NCBI GenBank assembly: GCA_005879585.1
Contig: VBKG01000096.1
Span: 1 to 32,975, forward strand
Direction: 5' to 3'
Length of the DNA stretch: 32,975 nucleotides
Origin: Deltaproteobacteria bacterium
GTDB lineage: Bacteria > Desulfobacterota > Binatia > DP-6
Each line of letters starts with the position of its first letter. Positions within the stretch are counted from its first letter, which is position 1. The notes under the pieces are model-generated. The model was not told the DNA's origin and did no database searches. It saw nothing but the letters and a program-made list of their open reading frames with translations. A program made the translations under genes and the position numbers. Shown one piece after another: positions 8,290 through 16,777 of the stretch.

Positions 8290-9288
8290 GTGAGCACCCC
8301 GCCCTCCACCGACGTCAATCGCGCTCGCTTCGAGCCCGGCCAGCGCGAAGGGCACTACGAGAGCTTCTTCCAGCGCGCCAACCACCCAACGCGGCCGCTC
8401 GCGTTCTGGATCCGCTACACGGTCTTCAGCCCCGACGGGCACCCCGACGCGGCCGTGGGCGAGCTCTGGGCCATCTGGTTCGACGGGGAATCGCGCCGCC
8501 ACGTCGCGGTCAAGGCCGACGTGCCGATCGCGGCCTGCCAATTCTCCCGCACGGAGCTCTCCGTCCGCATCGCCGACGCGACGCTCGAGGCCGGGCGCCT
8601 CCGCGGCGCCGCCGCGTCACGCGACCATCGCGTCGAGTGGGACCTGGAGTTCGCGGGCGACGCGCGCCCGCTGCTTTTGCTGCCCGAGCGGCTATACGAA
8701 ACGGCCGTGCCGCGCGCCAAGGCGCTCGTCGGCCTGCCGCTCGCGCGCTATCGCGGCACGCTCACGGTCGACGGCCGCCCGATCGCGGTGACCGACTGGG
8801 TCGGCAGCCAGAACCACAACTGGGGGAGCCGCCACACCGACCACTACGCCTGGGGCCAGGTGGCGGGGTTCGATGAGCGTCCGCGGACCTTCCTCGAGCT
8901 CAGCACCGCGCGTTTGCGGTTCGGTCCGCTCTGGACGCCCTTCTTCACCACCATCGTTGTCCGCGTCGACGGCGACGAACTGGCGCTCAACTCCCTCGGG
9001 CAGGCGCTCCGCGCGCGCGGCCGCTTCGAGTACTTCCGCTGGCGCTTCGCGTCCGCCAGCGGCGGCGTGGCGGTCGAGGGCACGATCTCCGCGCCGCCCG
9101 ACGCCTTCGTCGGGCTCGCCTACCGGAACCCGCCCGGCGGCACGAAGCACTGCCTCAACACCAAGATCGCCGCGTGCGACCTGCGGCTCACCCGCGGCGG
9201 CCGCACCGAGACGCTCGCGACCCGCCACCGTGCCGCCTTCGAGATCCTCACCGACGACCGCTCGCACGGCATCGACGTCCTCGCGTGA
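8290..9288 (+). CDS. Probable lipocalin-like (CrtC/AttH/SVF1-type) protein
   Basis: 332 residues, beta-rich, without signal peptide or membrane helix, starting at GTG 8290. The striking segment is SQNHNWGSRHTDHYAWGQ at 173-190, rich in His, Asn and Trp. Two similar beta halves flank it. This arrangement recalls the two-domain lipocalin-like superfamily that includes carotenoid 1,2-hydratase CrtC, AttH, SVF1 and tocopherol cyclase, which bind or transform hydrophobic molecules. The assignment rests on pattern only. The gene is alone on its strand, divergent from a CoA-transferase across 123 bases and convergent with otsA seven bases away. A lipid or isoprenoid ligand is a guess. Confidence 0.5.
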   Translation: MSTPPSTDVNRARFEPGQREGHYESFFQRANHPTRPLAFWIRYTVFSPDGHPDAAVGELWAIWFDGESRRHVAVKADVPIAACQFSRTELSVRIADATLEAGRLRGAAASRDHRVEWDLEFAGDARPLLLLPERLYETAVPRAKALVGLPLARYRGTLTVDGRPIAVTDWVGSQNHNWGSRHTDHYAWGQVAGFDERPRTFLELSTARLRFGPLWTPFFTTIVVRVDGDELALNSLGQALRARGRFEYFRWRFASASGGVAVEGTISAPPDAFVGLAYRNPPGGTKHCLNTKIAACDLRLTRGGRTETLATRHRAAFEILTDDRSHGIDVLA

Positions 9289-9295
9289 CGACGGG

Positions 9296-10681
9296 TCATT
9301 GCAGGAGCTCGAGGAACTGCGACGTCCACCAGTGCACGTCGTGCGCCGCCACCTTCCTCGCCAGCGCCGACATGCGGGTTCGACGCTCCTCGGGTGGCAT
9401 CGCGAGCGCGCGGTCGATCTGCCGTCGGACCGCCTCGGGATCGTAGGGATTCACCGGCAGCGCCTCGGTCAGCTCGCGCGCCGCGCCGGCGAATTCGGAC
9501 AGGATGAGGATGCCGTCGCCGCGCGAGTGGCAGGCCACGTACTCCTTCGCGACCAGGTTCATGCCGTCGCGCAGCGGCGTGATGAGCGCGACGTCGGCGG
9601 CGATGTAATACGCGGCGAGCTGCTGGAGATCGAAGGCCGTGTACACGTAGGCGAGCGGCGACCGTCCCTCGAACGAGTACCGGCCGACGATCCGGCCCAC
9701 GATCTCCTCGATCGTGCGCTTCATCTCGCGGTATTCCGGCACGTGGAATTCGGAGGGCACGGTGATCTGCACGAGCGCGACGCGCCGCCGCCATTCCGGA
9801 TTTCGCTCGAGAAAACGCTCGTAGCCGAGCAGCCGATCGGGAATGCCCTTGGTGTAGTCGAGCCGATCGACGCCGAGGAGGATCACGTCGGCGCCGATCG
9901 TCTCGCGGAGCCGCGTGGCGTGAGCGCGGACCGCGGGATCGTCCGCCTGCTGCCGCAGATGCGCCGCCTCGATGCCGACGGGGAGCGCGACGACGCGCAC
10001 GTCGCGGCCGGGGAGTCGCACCCGCGGGTCCACCTGGTCCACACGCAGGTCGAGGAAGAATCGGACACAGTCGAGGAAGTTCTGGACGTCGCCGTCGGTC
10101 TGGAGCCCGATCACGTCGGCACCGAGCATGCCCGCCAGCAGCTCCGCTCGCCACGGACAGACGCCGAACACCGGCGGCGGCGGGAACGGCAGGTGCCAGA
10201 AGACTCCCATCGGTCCGGGCGCACCCGCCGTGCGCAGCATTCCAGGGACCAGCGCCAGGTGGAAGTCATTCACCCAGACGCGGTCGCCTGCTACCGCCTC
10301 CGCGCGCACGACCGCCGCAAAGCGCTCGTTGGCCTGGTGGTACGCCGCCCAGAACGCAGGCTGGAAGCGGCAGCGGTTCGGGAACATGTGGCAGAGCGGC
10401 CAGAGGACCTGGTTGGCGAATCCGGCGTAGAACGTCGAAGCCTCGCGCTCCTTCAGCCGAACGGAGCGGACGTCGTAGCCGAGCCCCGTCTCCGCCGGGG
10501 TCAGGACCCCGTCCGCACGCGTCGCCGAGGCCACCCACATGCCCCCGTGCCGCTGCATGGCGGCGTCGAGCGCGCTCGGCAGCCCGCCGAGGATTTGCCG
10601 CGGTCGCGTCCCGGCGGCGTTCCGCTTCCCATCGACGGGACCGCGATGCGACAGGACGAGCAGACGGCCGGGCGACGGCAT
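9296..10681 (-). CDS. otsA: Trehalose-6-phosphate synthase (GT20)
   Basis: 461 residues, the normal length. It makes trehalose-6-phosphate from UDP- (or GDP-) glucose and glucose-6-phosphate in the cytoplasm. Family landmarks in order: the N-terminal sugar-nucleotide loop SHRGP, WVNDFHLALVPGMLR, FWHLPFPPPPVF, IGLQTDGDVQNFLDCV, GVDRLDYTKGIPDRL, and the nucleotide-sugar site TPLRDGMNLVAKEYVA. The first-loop SHRGP differs mildly from the usual SNRLP. No trehalose phosphatase (otsB) is adjacent, so dephosphorylation must be encoded elsewhere. It starts 12 bases after the stop of the DHH-like/CPBP gene and is probably co-transcribed with it. Confidence 0.95.
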   Translation of the reverse strand: MPSPGRLLVLSHRGPVDGKRNAAGTRPRQILGGLPSALDAAMQRHGGMWVASATRADGVLTPAETGLGYDVRSVRLKEREASTFYAGFANQVLWPLCHMFPNRCRFQPAFWAAYHQANERFAAVVRAEAVAGDRVWVNDFHLALVPGMLRTAGAPGPMGVFWHLPFPPPPVFGVCPWRAELLAGMLGADVIGLQTDGDVQNFLDCVRFFLDLRVDQVDPRVRLPGRDVRVVALPVGIEAAHLRQQADDPAVRAHATRLRETIGADVILLGVDRLDYTKGIPDRLLGYERFLERNPEWRRRVALVQITVPSEFHVPEYREMKRTIEEIVGRIVGRYSFEGRSPLAYVYTAFDLQQLAAYYIAADVALITPLRDGMNLVAKEYVACHSRGDGILILSEFAGAARELTEALPVNPYDPEAVRRQIDRALAMPPEERRTRMSALARKVAAHDVHWWTSQFLELLQ

Positions 10682-10693
10682 GGGAGAGGGATT

Positions 10694-12478
10694 CTACATG
10701 CAACCGGCGCGCGCGAGCAGTACCGCCGCGATGCCCATCCAGTGCAGCAGGATCGGTGCGATGACGCTTTCGGAGCGCTCACGCGCAAGGCCCGCCGCGG
10801 CCCCGAACACGAGCGCGCCGAGCAGCGCCGCCGGCCCGCCGAGCATCGTCTGGGTCAGCGCGACCGGAAGGTTCTGCAGGACGGCGCCCCAGGCGACGTA
10901 GAGGACGGCCGAGAGGACGGCCGGTCGCGACAGGAACCACGGGCCGCCGCACTTCTGGATCGGGAAGCAGGTGACGAGGCTTCCCTGGACGAGACCGCGG
11001 AAGAGCAGCTCCGAGGCCAGCGGCAGCGCGAGGAGCGCCAGGAACTCGACCCACGCGGTCGTCGGCAGCGCGACGTCGGGCACCCACACGCCGCCGGCGA
11101 GTGCGCCGAAGGTGGCGAAGGGCACGACGAGGCACCAGTCGAGGCCGGCGAGGCGCCGGAGCCCGTACACGCCCGGCATCCGACGGCCGCGGAGGAAGAA
11201 GGAGGCACCGGCGAAGCCGAGGAGCAGCATCGGGAACTCGCTCGGGAGGCTCGGCGCCAGGCCGTCGACGAGACCGAGGCGGCTATCGAGCAGGCCGAGG
11301 AGGAGGACGATGCCCAGCGCGGCCGCCATGACGCTCGCGCTCCGGAGCGCCGCGCTGGCGATGCGGCCGACCCGCCGGAGCAACGTCGGCGGCGAGAACG
11401 CATGCTCGCACGCGCGCGCGATCTGCTCGGGGCTGACCCGCGTTCCGCTGCTGCGGGGCGAGCCGCCGATGTCGGCCGAGCCGCCCCAGCGGTTCCCCGA
11501 GCGGTGGCCGCCCGCGGCGGGGTCGATCAGATTGAGATGCGCGTAGACCTTCTCGAGGCTGCCGGGGAGGTACGGGTCGACCTGGCGCACGCTGTACGCC
11601 GTCGCGTCGCGCTGCAGGACGACGACCCCGAGCCGCCGGCCGTGCAACCGGCGAAGCTCGCGCTCCACCTCGTAGATGCCGGCGCGCGACCGGCAGACGA
11701 TCGCCACCGAGTCTCCGCCGATCTCCGTGCGGACGAGCTCGTCGATGTCGGCCACGTCCTCGAAGTGCTGCGGCGGATAGATCAGCTCGTCGATCGCGCG
11801 CAGCCGGTCCGCGGCGTGCCGCAGCAGGTCCGAAGACTGCCAGCGGCCCCGGCGCTTGAGGGCGAGCTCGTGCGCCCGCAGCTCGTCGATCGCCGCCTGG
11901 GTCTCGGCGAGGAGGTCCGGGGGCAGCGCGCACAGGTCCTGGAGCTCCAGCCCCTGCGCGTCGACCATGCCCTGGAGCCGCAGGAGCGGCATGATGCGGG
12001 CGCGCGTCTCGCCGTCCCCCTCGTTCAGGCGGATGTGGTTCAGGAGCACCCACAGGGCCAGCACGGTGTCCAGGTCGGCGTCGTTGGCGTACACCGTCCA
12101 GTCGCGGCGGCGGAGATCGAGGCCCTTCCGGATGAGCACCATGGCCTGCTCGCACGTGGATAGCGTGAACGCGCGGACGCAGCCCTCGTGGTGGTCCAGG
12201 TTGTAGATCTGCCGCTTGGGGTCGATGAACGGCTTTCCCTGGGCGGCGCCGTCTAGAAAGATCGACCCCGGCGGAAAGCTGCGCGCCGCGTTTGCCGTCA
12301 CGCAGAACCCTTGCTTCACGCGGACGGTCACGGTCGGCGCCTCGACGCACGTCAGCACCTCGCCGTCCCGCTCCTGCTTGATCCGGTAGCGGTCGGGAGG
12401 AGTCTCGCGCTCGGGCGACTGCCACGCCGGAGCCTGGTCGGCTTCCTGCGTGCGGTCGAGTGCTTCGTTCCCCATCAT
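10694..12478 (-). CDS. DHH-like soluble domain fused to a CPBP-like membrane domain
   Basis: 594 residues. The soluble N-terminal part (about 1-360) has FLDG at 74-77, a DHH motif in NLDHHEG (93-99) and an Asp-rich NDADLD (132-137). It ends in a Gly-rich GGHRSGNRWGGS reminiscent of the DHHA1 glycine motif. The order of motifs differs from classic DHH phosphoesterases, so DHH-like is safer than a named enzyme. The C-terminal part (about 375-594) has hydrophobic helices and the CPBP/CAAX-protease pattern SELLFRG (489-495) and APILLHWMG. The first Glu of the usual EExxxR is Ser489, no histidine is visible in the second motif, and no Asn follows His579, so protease activity is doubtful. It is upstream of otsA. 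Confidence 0.7.
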   Translation of the reverse strand: MMGNEALDRTQEADQAPAWQSPERETPPDRYRIKQERDGEVLTCVEAPTVTVRVKQGFCVTANAARSFPPGSIFLDGAAQGKPFIDPKRQIYNLDHHEGCVRAFTLSTCEQAMVLIRKGLDLRRRDWTVYANDADLDTVLALWVLLNHIRLNEGDGETRARIMPLLRLQGMVDAQGLELQDLCALPPDLLAETQAAIDELRAHELALKRRGRWQSSDLLRHAADRLRAIDELIYPPQHFEDVADIDELVRTEIGGDSVAIVCRSRAGIYEVERELRRLHGRRLGVVVLQRDATAYSVRQVDPYLPGSLEKVYAHLNLIDPAAGGHRSGNRWGGSADIGGSPRSSGTRVSPEQIARACEHAFSPPTLLRRVGRIASAALRSASVMAAALGIVLLLGLLDSRLGLVDGLAPSLPSEFPMLLLGFAGASFFLRGRRMPGVYGLRRLAGLDWCLVVPFATFGALAGGVWVPDVALPTTAWVEFLALLALPLASELLFRGLVQGSLVTCFPIQKCGGPWFLSRPAVLSAVLYVAWGAVLQNLPVALTQTMLGGPAALLGALVFGAAAGLARERSESVIAPILLHWMGIAAVLLARAGCM

Positions 12479-12637
12479 GACTGCGGGGCGGCGCCGGCCG
12501 TGCCGGGCCGCGATTCAGGACGCTTGAGCAAGCGGCGGGCCAACAGCGAGGGCTGTCGCCCTCGCCTCGTCAAGCGCCGGCGCAAGCGTCGTAATCATGC
12601 CGCGGACGTACGCTCTCGAACGCGTGGCCGCGACGCG
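12479..12637. other. Structured spacer between SIMPL gene and DHH-like/CPBP gene
   Basis: This 159-base spacer has no convincing gene. It holds a strong hairpin (12546-12565), one CGCTTG (12521-12526) and three CAAGCG copies (12529, 12571 and 12583). The CGCTTG can pair with any one of the three, giving mutually exclusive folds. It lies downstream of the four-gene operon and upstream of the DHH-like/CPBP start on the same strand, so it could hold both the terminator and the next leader. Confidence 0.45.
12546..12565 (-). terminator. Possible terminator hairpin after the SIMPL operon
   Basis: A perfect 8-bp stem (GCGAGGGC with GCCCTCGC) and a four-base loop, about 70 bases downstream of the SIMPL stop. 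There is no clear U-tract, so it is a weak terminator call. Confidence 0.35.
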
Positions 12638-13351
12638 TCACTCGATCTCGTACGTCACCTGCAATGTTGCCGTGACGGTGGCCTCACCCGGCTCGATCGG
12701 CGTCGGCGTGGCGCGGGCCTCGGCCGCCATGGCACCCTCGAAGCGCCTCGGTACGACGATCGCTGGCGGTGACGTGGTCGCCGAGAGCACGCCCTTCAGC
12801 CGCACGCCAAGGCCCTTGGCGACGCTCTCGGCCTGCGCGCGCGCGTCGGCGCCGGCCTTCTCGAGCGCGCTGCGCAGCAGCTCGTCGCGTTTCGAGAGCG
12901 AGAACTGGAGGCTGCCGACGCGGTTCGCGCCAGCGCCGATCGCCGCATCGACGAGCGCGCCGGCCTTGTCGATCCGCCGGCTCTCGATCTGCACCTCGTT
13001 GCGCGCGACATAGCCGACGATGCGCGGCTCGCGCGTCTCGCCGGGACGTCCGGGCTCGTAGCGGGGATCGACGGCGTAGTGCGTGGTGCCGACGGTGTCC
13101 TCCGGCGCCAGGAGCGCCTTCAGCGCCGCCGCCACGGCGGCGCTGCGCTTGGCGTTCTCGGCCGCCGTGTCCGTCGCGCGCGTTCCGGTGGTCTCGACGG
13201 CAAACGAGGCGACGATCTGGTCGGGCACCGCTTTCACCTCGCCCTGTCCAGTCACCGAAATCGTGTGCCGCGGACCGGGCGGCTTCTCTTCGGCGCGCGC
13301 GGCGACGGCCGCACCGGCGAGTAGCAGCACGCCGAGCGCCCGCAGGCTCAT
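12638..13351 (-). CDS. Exported SIMPL-domain protein
   Basis: 237 residues. The N-terminus MSLRALGVLLLAGAAVAARA is a signal peptide with an ARA cleavage site. The mature part is a SIMPL (DUF541) domain: ISVTGQGEVKAVPDQIVASF at the start, then alternating helices and strands, GYVARNEVQIE, and SALEKAGADARAQAESVAKGLG, ending VTATLQVTYEIE. Bacterial members are periplasmic or outer-surface proteins, often linked to oxidative stress, but have no known reaction. The ATG overlaps the stop of the membrane methyltransferase gene by four bases, so it is translationally coupled as the last gene of a four-gene operon. Confidence 0.88.
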   Translation of the reverse strand: MSLRALGVLLLAGAAVAARAEEKPPGPRHTISVTGQGEVKAVPDQIVASFAVETTGTRATDTAAENAKRSAAVAAALKALLAPEDTVGTTHYAVDPRYEPGRPGETREPRIVGYVARNEVQIESRRIDKAGALVDAAIGAGANRVGSLQFSLSKRDELLRSALEKAGADARAQAESVAKGLGVRLKGVLSATTSPPAIVVPRRFEGAMAAEARATPTPIEPGEATVTATLQVTYEIE

Positions 13352-13815
13352 ATCCAGCGCCGCACCGCGGCCTGATAGTGCCGGTACTCGTCGCCGAATT
13401 TCTGCTCCATGTACCGCTCCTCTCTCGCGATCACGCCATATGACATCAGGACGAGCGTCGGGACGAGCATCGCCACGACCCAGGCGTTGTTTGCCCACAG
13501 TCCGATGCCGAGCTGCAACAGCGTGAACGAGAGGTAAATCGGGTTCCGCGAGAGCCGGTACGGTCCGCTCGTGAGGACCGCCGTCACCGGCTTCCTCGTC
13601 CGGATGGGCGTCTGGGCGGCGCGAAACTCGCGGACAGCGCGCACGAACAGCGTCACGGCGAGCAGCGTCAGCACCATGCCGACCGGTGAGACGCCGCGTG
13701 GGAATGGTTTCCACGGCCACACGAGGTTCACGACGAGTCCGAGGAGGATCGAAACCAGATACACGAGTGGCGGCCGCGCGACGACGACGACGCCACCATC
13801 GGGGACGGTGCTCAC
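13348..13815 (-). CDS. Isoprenylcysteine carboxyl methyltransferase-like membrane protein
   Basis: 155 residues with about four membrane helices. The C-terminal half is the ICMT/PEMT-like signature: LTSGPYRLSRNPIYLSFTL, followed by a hydrophobic pair and AREERYMEQKFGDEYRHYQ. These enzymes bind S-adenosylmethionine at the membrane and methylate lipid-linked or small hydrophobic substrates; bacterial substrates are mostly unknown. The GTG start at 13815 overlaps the stop of the preceding soluble methyltransferase gene by four bases, and its own stop overlaps the SIMPL start by four. The adjacent methyltransferases may act on related substrates, which is inference. Confidence 0.88.
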   Translation of the reverse strand: MSTVPDGGVVVVARPPLVYLVSILLGLVVNLVWPWKPFPRGVSPVGMVLTLLAVTLFVRAVREFRAAQTPIRTRKPVTAVLTSGPYRLSRNPIYLSFTLLQLGIGLWANNAWVVAMLVPTLVLMSYGVIAREERYMEQKFGDEYRHYQAAVRRWI

Positions 13816-14705
13816 GGCCGAGCCGCCTCCGGTGACGGCACTTCCGCGAGCGCGGCACGGTAGAATTCGTAGCCGCGCATGGCGTCGCCGAGATAGCGCA
13901 TCCGATAGTCGGCCGCACCCGCGTCCGCCGCCAGGGCGAGACCGCGTGCGGCGAGAAAGTCCCCGAGGCGCAGGGGATCGATGCCGAAGGTCCAGGGCTC
14001 GCCGGCGCGCTGCAACGTCGCGACGAGGGCGTCGGTTCCCGCGAAGGCGGTCGAGCCGTCGAGCACTCCGCGATGGACGTACGTGAAGAGGAGCCGGCTT
14101 CCGGCGGCGGAGGTCGCGACGTACCGCAAGGTCCGATCGACCGCGTCCTCGGTGAGGTAGTTGGTCACTCCCTCCCAGAGCCAGAGCGTGCGCGTAGCAG
14201 GATCGAAGCCGGCGGCGTCGAGCGCCTGGTCGAGCCGTTGGCGGGCGAAGTCGAGCGGCACGAAGACCACGTGCGGCGGCAGCGCGCCGAGCATGCGGCG
14301 GAGCCGCGCCGTCTTCATCGCCTGCGTGCCGGCGTGATCGACCTCGAAGACCTGCCGGCGCTCGAGACCGGCGATCCGGCATGCGCGGCAATCGAACCCG
14401 GCGCCGAGGATGACGAGCTGCGCGATCCCGTCCCGCAGCGCCTCCTGGACGAGATCGTCGATCAGCCGCGTCCGGGCGATGCCTGACGAGCGCGCGCCCG
14501 GCCAGCGGCGGTCGATGTACGCCGCCACGGCACGCCCCACGACGGGCACGCGCGAGACGTCGACGACAGCACGCAGCGACGGTCGGAGAAAGCCGCGCGC
14601 GAAGCGATCGTCGAACAGCCGGGCCGACACCGGGTGCCGCACCGATTCGAGCGCCCGGAAGAGCGCCATGAACTCCGCCGTCCGGCTCGCGCGCTGCGGG
14701 GTCAC
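13812..14705 (-). CDS. SAM-dependent methyltransferase, leucine-carboxyl-methyltransferase (TIGR00027) type
   Basis: 297 residues. The fold is class I methyltransferase: an N-terminal helical cap with SARLFDDRFARGFL, then RTRLIDDLV, the SAM-binding glycine motif QLVILGAGFDCRACRI, the acidic end of strand two in VFEVDHAGTQAMK, and WLWEGVTNYLTEDAVDRTL. This pattern is that of the PPM1/LCMT-like family, which bacteria use for O-methylation of small carboxylates or polyketide-like products. Substrate is unknown. The ATG at 14705 overlaps the stop of the kinase-fusion gene by four bases (14702-14705). Confidence 0.9.
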   Translation of the reverse strand: MTPQRASRTAEFMALFRALESVRHPVSARLFDDRFARGFLRPSLRAVVDVSRVPVVGRAVAAYIDRRWPGARSSGIARTRLIDDLVQEALRDGIAQLVILGAGFDCRACRIAGLERRQVFEVDHAGTQAMKTARLRRMLGALPPHVVFVPLDFARQRLDQALDAAGFDPATRTLWLWEGVTNYLTEDAVDRTLRYVATSAAGSRLLFTYVHRGVLDGSTAFAGTDALVATLQRAGEPWTFGIDPLRLGDFLAARGLALAADAGAADYRMRYLGDAMRGYEFYRAALAEVPSPEAARP

Positions 14706-16297
14706 GCGCCCTCGATCCCGCGTCCCTGTCGCCAGCGCCAGAGGCGCCGGCAGGCGGCCGCTCGCGCTTCTGCGACGTCGCCGCCGGTGTCCACGACGAG
14801 GTGCGGCTCATCGACGCTGAACGCCTCCCAGCGCGCGCGCTGCTCGCAGTATGTGCTCCAGCGGGCATCGGACATCCCCGGCTCGGCCTCACGCCGGAGG
14901 AGGCGAGCACGCACGACGGCCTCCGGAGCCCGACACTCGACGAACACGTACGGGCGGCGCTCGCGCCGCGCAGCGGCGGCGAGCCGTCCGCGGTCGGCGG
15001 CGCGGAGGAACGTCGCGTCGGCGACGACGCCGCGCCCGCTCGCGAGTGCCGCCTCTGCCTCGGTGACGAGCGTGTCGTACACCCTGGCCCGCGCCGCGGG
15101 CGTGTAGAGCCCGGCAGCATCCGGCGCGGGGCCGCGTTTTCGGATCTCGTCGGTCGCGAGCAGCGCGAAACCCGTCGTCGCGGCGAGCTCGCGGGCGAGC
15201 GTCGACTTGCCGGTGCCGGCGAGCCCCGCGCACGCGATGATCGCCGGTCCGTCCGCCTGCCACGCGTAGCGGACGGCGACCGTGAAGTGGCGACGGGCGC
15301 GGGCCGCAGCGGCGTCGCGAGTCCGCGCGTCCACCTCCAGCGCGATGCTCGCCAGCCCCTCGACCTTGCCGCGGACGCAGGCGCGGTAGCACGCGTAGAA
15401 CGGGATGAGGACGTCGACCGCCGGGTCGTCCGCGGCCGCGGCGTAGGCGGCGACGAAGCGCCGCGCCAGATCCGGGCGCTCGAGCGTTTCCAAATCCATC
15501 GCGAGGAAGGCGATCTCGGAGGCGACGTCGATGCAGCGGAAGGCGGCGGAGAACTCGACGCAGTCGAAGACGTAGATTCCCGCCGGTAGCGGCGGCAGCT
15601 CCGGCGGCTCGGTGAGCGGCGCATCGAGGACGCAGACATGCTCGGCGTGCAGGTCGCCGTGGCCCTCGCGGATGCGTCCACCCTGCTGCCGGGCGCGGAG
15701 AAACGTCTCGTGGCGGCGGAGGAAGCTCGGGCCGAAGTCGCGGAGGATCTCGTGGTCCTCAGCGGTGAGCAGGCGACCGGCGAAGGACGCGGCCGTCTCG
15801 AGGTTTTCGGCCCACCGGGCGCGGAGCGCGTCGGCGTCGGCGTGGGCCGCGATCTCGAGGCCCGTCGGCGCGCTCGCGTGGAAGCGGGCGAGCACGGCGG
15901 CGAGCTCGTCGATCGCTTGCGAGGGGCTCTCCCCGAGGCGGTTCACGAGGAGCGCGCCGGGGGGCAGACGCCGCATCCACACGACGTGATCGAGCGCCTC
16001 GCCCGCGGCCCCGAGTGCCGGGCCGCCGCCAGCCCCTCGCACCACCGGCAGGACGTCGAGATAGACGCCGGGCGCCAGGCGGCGGTTCAGCCGGACCTCC
16101 TCCAGGCAGAAATGGCGCCGGAGCTCCGCCGTGCTGAAGTCGAGGAACGGAAAACGCACGGCCTTTTTCAGCTTGTACACGTACGGGCCGGCCAGGAACA
16201 CGTGCGAGATGTGCGTCTGAACGTACTCGACCGTGCGCGGCCGGTGCGGGTAGAAGTCCGGCGTCGCGAGCGCAGCGACGACTTCGTCCTGGCTCAT
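14702..16297 (-). CDS. APH-like phosphotransferase fused to a P-loop kinase domain
   Basis: 531 residues in two domains. Residues 1-340 are an aminoglycoside-phosphotransferase-like fold: KLKKAV near the N-terminus (probable ATP lysine), catalytic loop HGDLH at 213-217 with Asp215, and FDCVEF at 244-249 supplying the metal-binding Asp245. Residues 345-531 are an AAA_33/Zeta-type P-loop kinase with GLAGTGKST at 358-366 and a following DxTF-like segment (VADATFLRA). This two-domain architecture is widespread in bacteria, but its substrate is not established. It is the first gene of a four-gene operon and is divergent from mscL across 39 bases. Confidence 0.88.
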   Translation of the reverse strand: MSQDEVVAALATPDFYPHRPRTVEYVQTHISHVFLAGPYVYKLKKAVRFPFLDFSTAELRRHFCLEEVRLNRRLAPGVYLDVLPVVRGAGGGPALGAAGEALDHVVWMRRLPPGALLVNRLGESPSQAIDELAAVLARFHASAPTGLEIAAHADADALRARWAENLETAASFAGRLLTAEDHEILRDFGPSFLRRHETFLRARQQGGRIREGHGDLHAEHVCVLDAPLTEPPELPPLPAGIYVFDCVEFSAAFRCIDVASEIAFLAMDLETLERPDLARRFVAAYAAAADDPAVDVLIPFYACYRACVRGKVEGLASIALEVDARTRDAAAARARRHFTVAVRYAWQADGPAIIACAGLAGTGKSTLARELAATTGFALLATDEIRKRGPAPDAAGLYTPAARARVYDTLVTEAEAALASGRGVVADATFLRAADRGRLAAAARRERRPYVFVECRAPEAVVRARLLRREAEPGMSDARWSTYCEQRARWEAFSVDEPHLVVDTGGDVAEARAAACRRLWRWRQGRGIEGA

Positions 16298-16320
16298 GGC
16301 TCAGGTATGACGCGACACGG

Positions 16321-16330
16321 AAGAGGAGGA
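16321..16330 (+). promoter_or_regulatory. Ribosome-binding site of mscL
   Basis: AAGAGGAGGA lies six bases before the ATG at 16337. It decides this start inside a frame that is open for about 700 bases upstream, opposite the kinase gene. Confidence 0.75.
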
Positions 16331-16336
16331 CGGCCC

Positions 16337-16774
16337 ATGCTGAAGGAGTTCAGGGAGTTCGCGCTCAAGGGCAACGCCGTCGACCTTGCGATCGGCGTCA
16401 TCATCGGCGCGGCATTCGGCACCGTCGTGACCTCGATGGTCAACGACATCCTCATGCCGCCCATCGGCAAGGTGCTCGGCGGGGTCGACTTCGCGAACTT
16501 CTTCGTCGTCCTCGGCGGCGGCCAGTATCCGAGCCTCAAGACGGCCAAGGATGCGGGCGCGGCCACGATCAACTACGGCGTCTTCGTGAACAACGTCATC
16601 AACCTGCTGATCGTCGCGGCGGTCCTGTTCCTCGTCGTGAAGGCGATGAATGCGCTCCGGCGGGAACAGGCGGTGGCGCCGGTCAAGGCTCCCACCACGA
16701 AGGACTGCCCGATGTGCGCCACCACCATTCCCCTCACGGCGAAGCGATGTCCGCACTGCACGAGCACGCTCTGA
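16337..16774 (+). CDS. mscL: Large-conductance mechanosensitive channel with zinc-ribbon tail
   Basis: 145 residues. The channel part is typical MscL: the N-terminal amphipathic helix [20 protein letters not shown], first membrane helix with [14 protein letters not shown], periplasmic loop, second helix [18 protein letters not shown]. It opens under hypo-osmotic shock and releases cytoplasmic solutes. The C-terminal tail carries two CxxC pairs, CPMC and CPHC, about 16 residues apart, which is a small zinc-ribbon appended to the cytoplasmic end. A strong ribosome-binding site precedes the ATG. The stop lies three bases from the convergent LLM oxidoreductase stop. Confidence 0.95.
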   Translation: MLKEFREFALKGNAVDLAIGVIIGAAFGTVVTSMVNDILMPPIGKVLGGVDFANFFVVLGGGQYPSLKTAKDAGAATINYGVFVNNVINLLIVAAVLFLVVKAMNALRREQAVAPVKAPTTKDCPMCATTIPLTAKRCPHCTSTL

Positions 16775-16777
16775 GCC

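Noticed and set aside
6841-8541. Longer 566-codon form of the second CoA-transferase
   Set aside because: The extra N-terminal 125 residues cross the divergent spacer and lie antisense to the 8290 gene. The family begins at the ATG at 8166.
8873-12163. A very long plus-strand open frame opposite otsA and the DHH-like/CPBP gene
   Set aside because: It is low-complexity, rich in Arg/Glu/Ala and antisense to two clear genes. High GC content keeps the antisense frame open.
12546-12565. CRISPR or IS-end interpretation of repeats in the 12.5 kb spacer
   Set aside because: There is only one hairpin and short CAAGCG copies, no regular spacers and no transposase.
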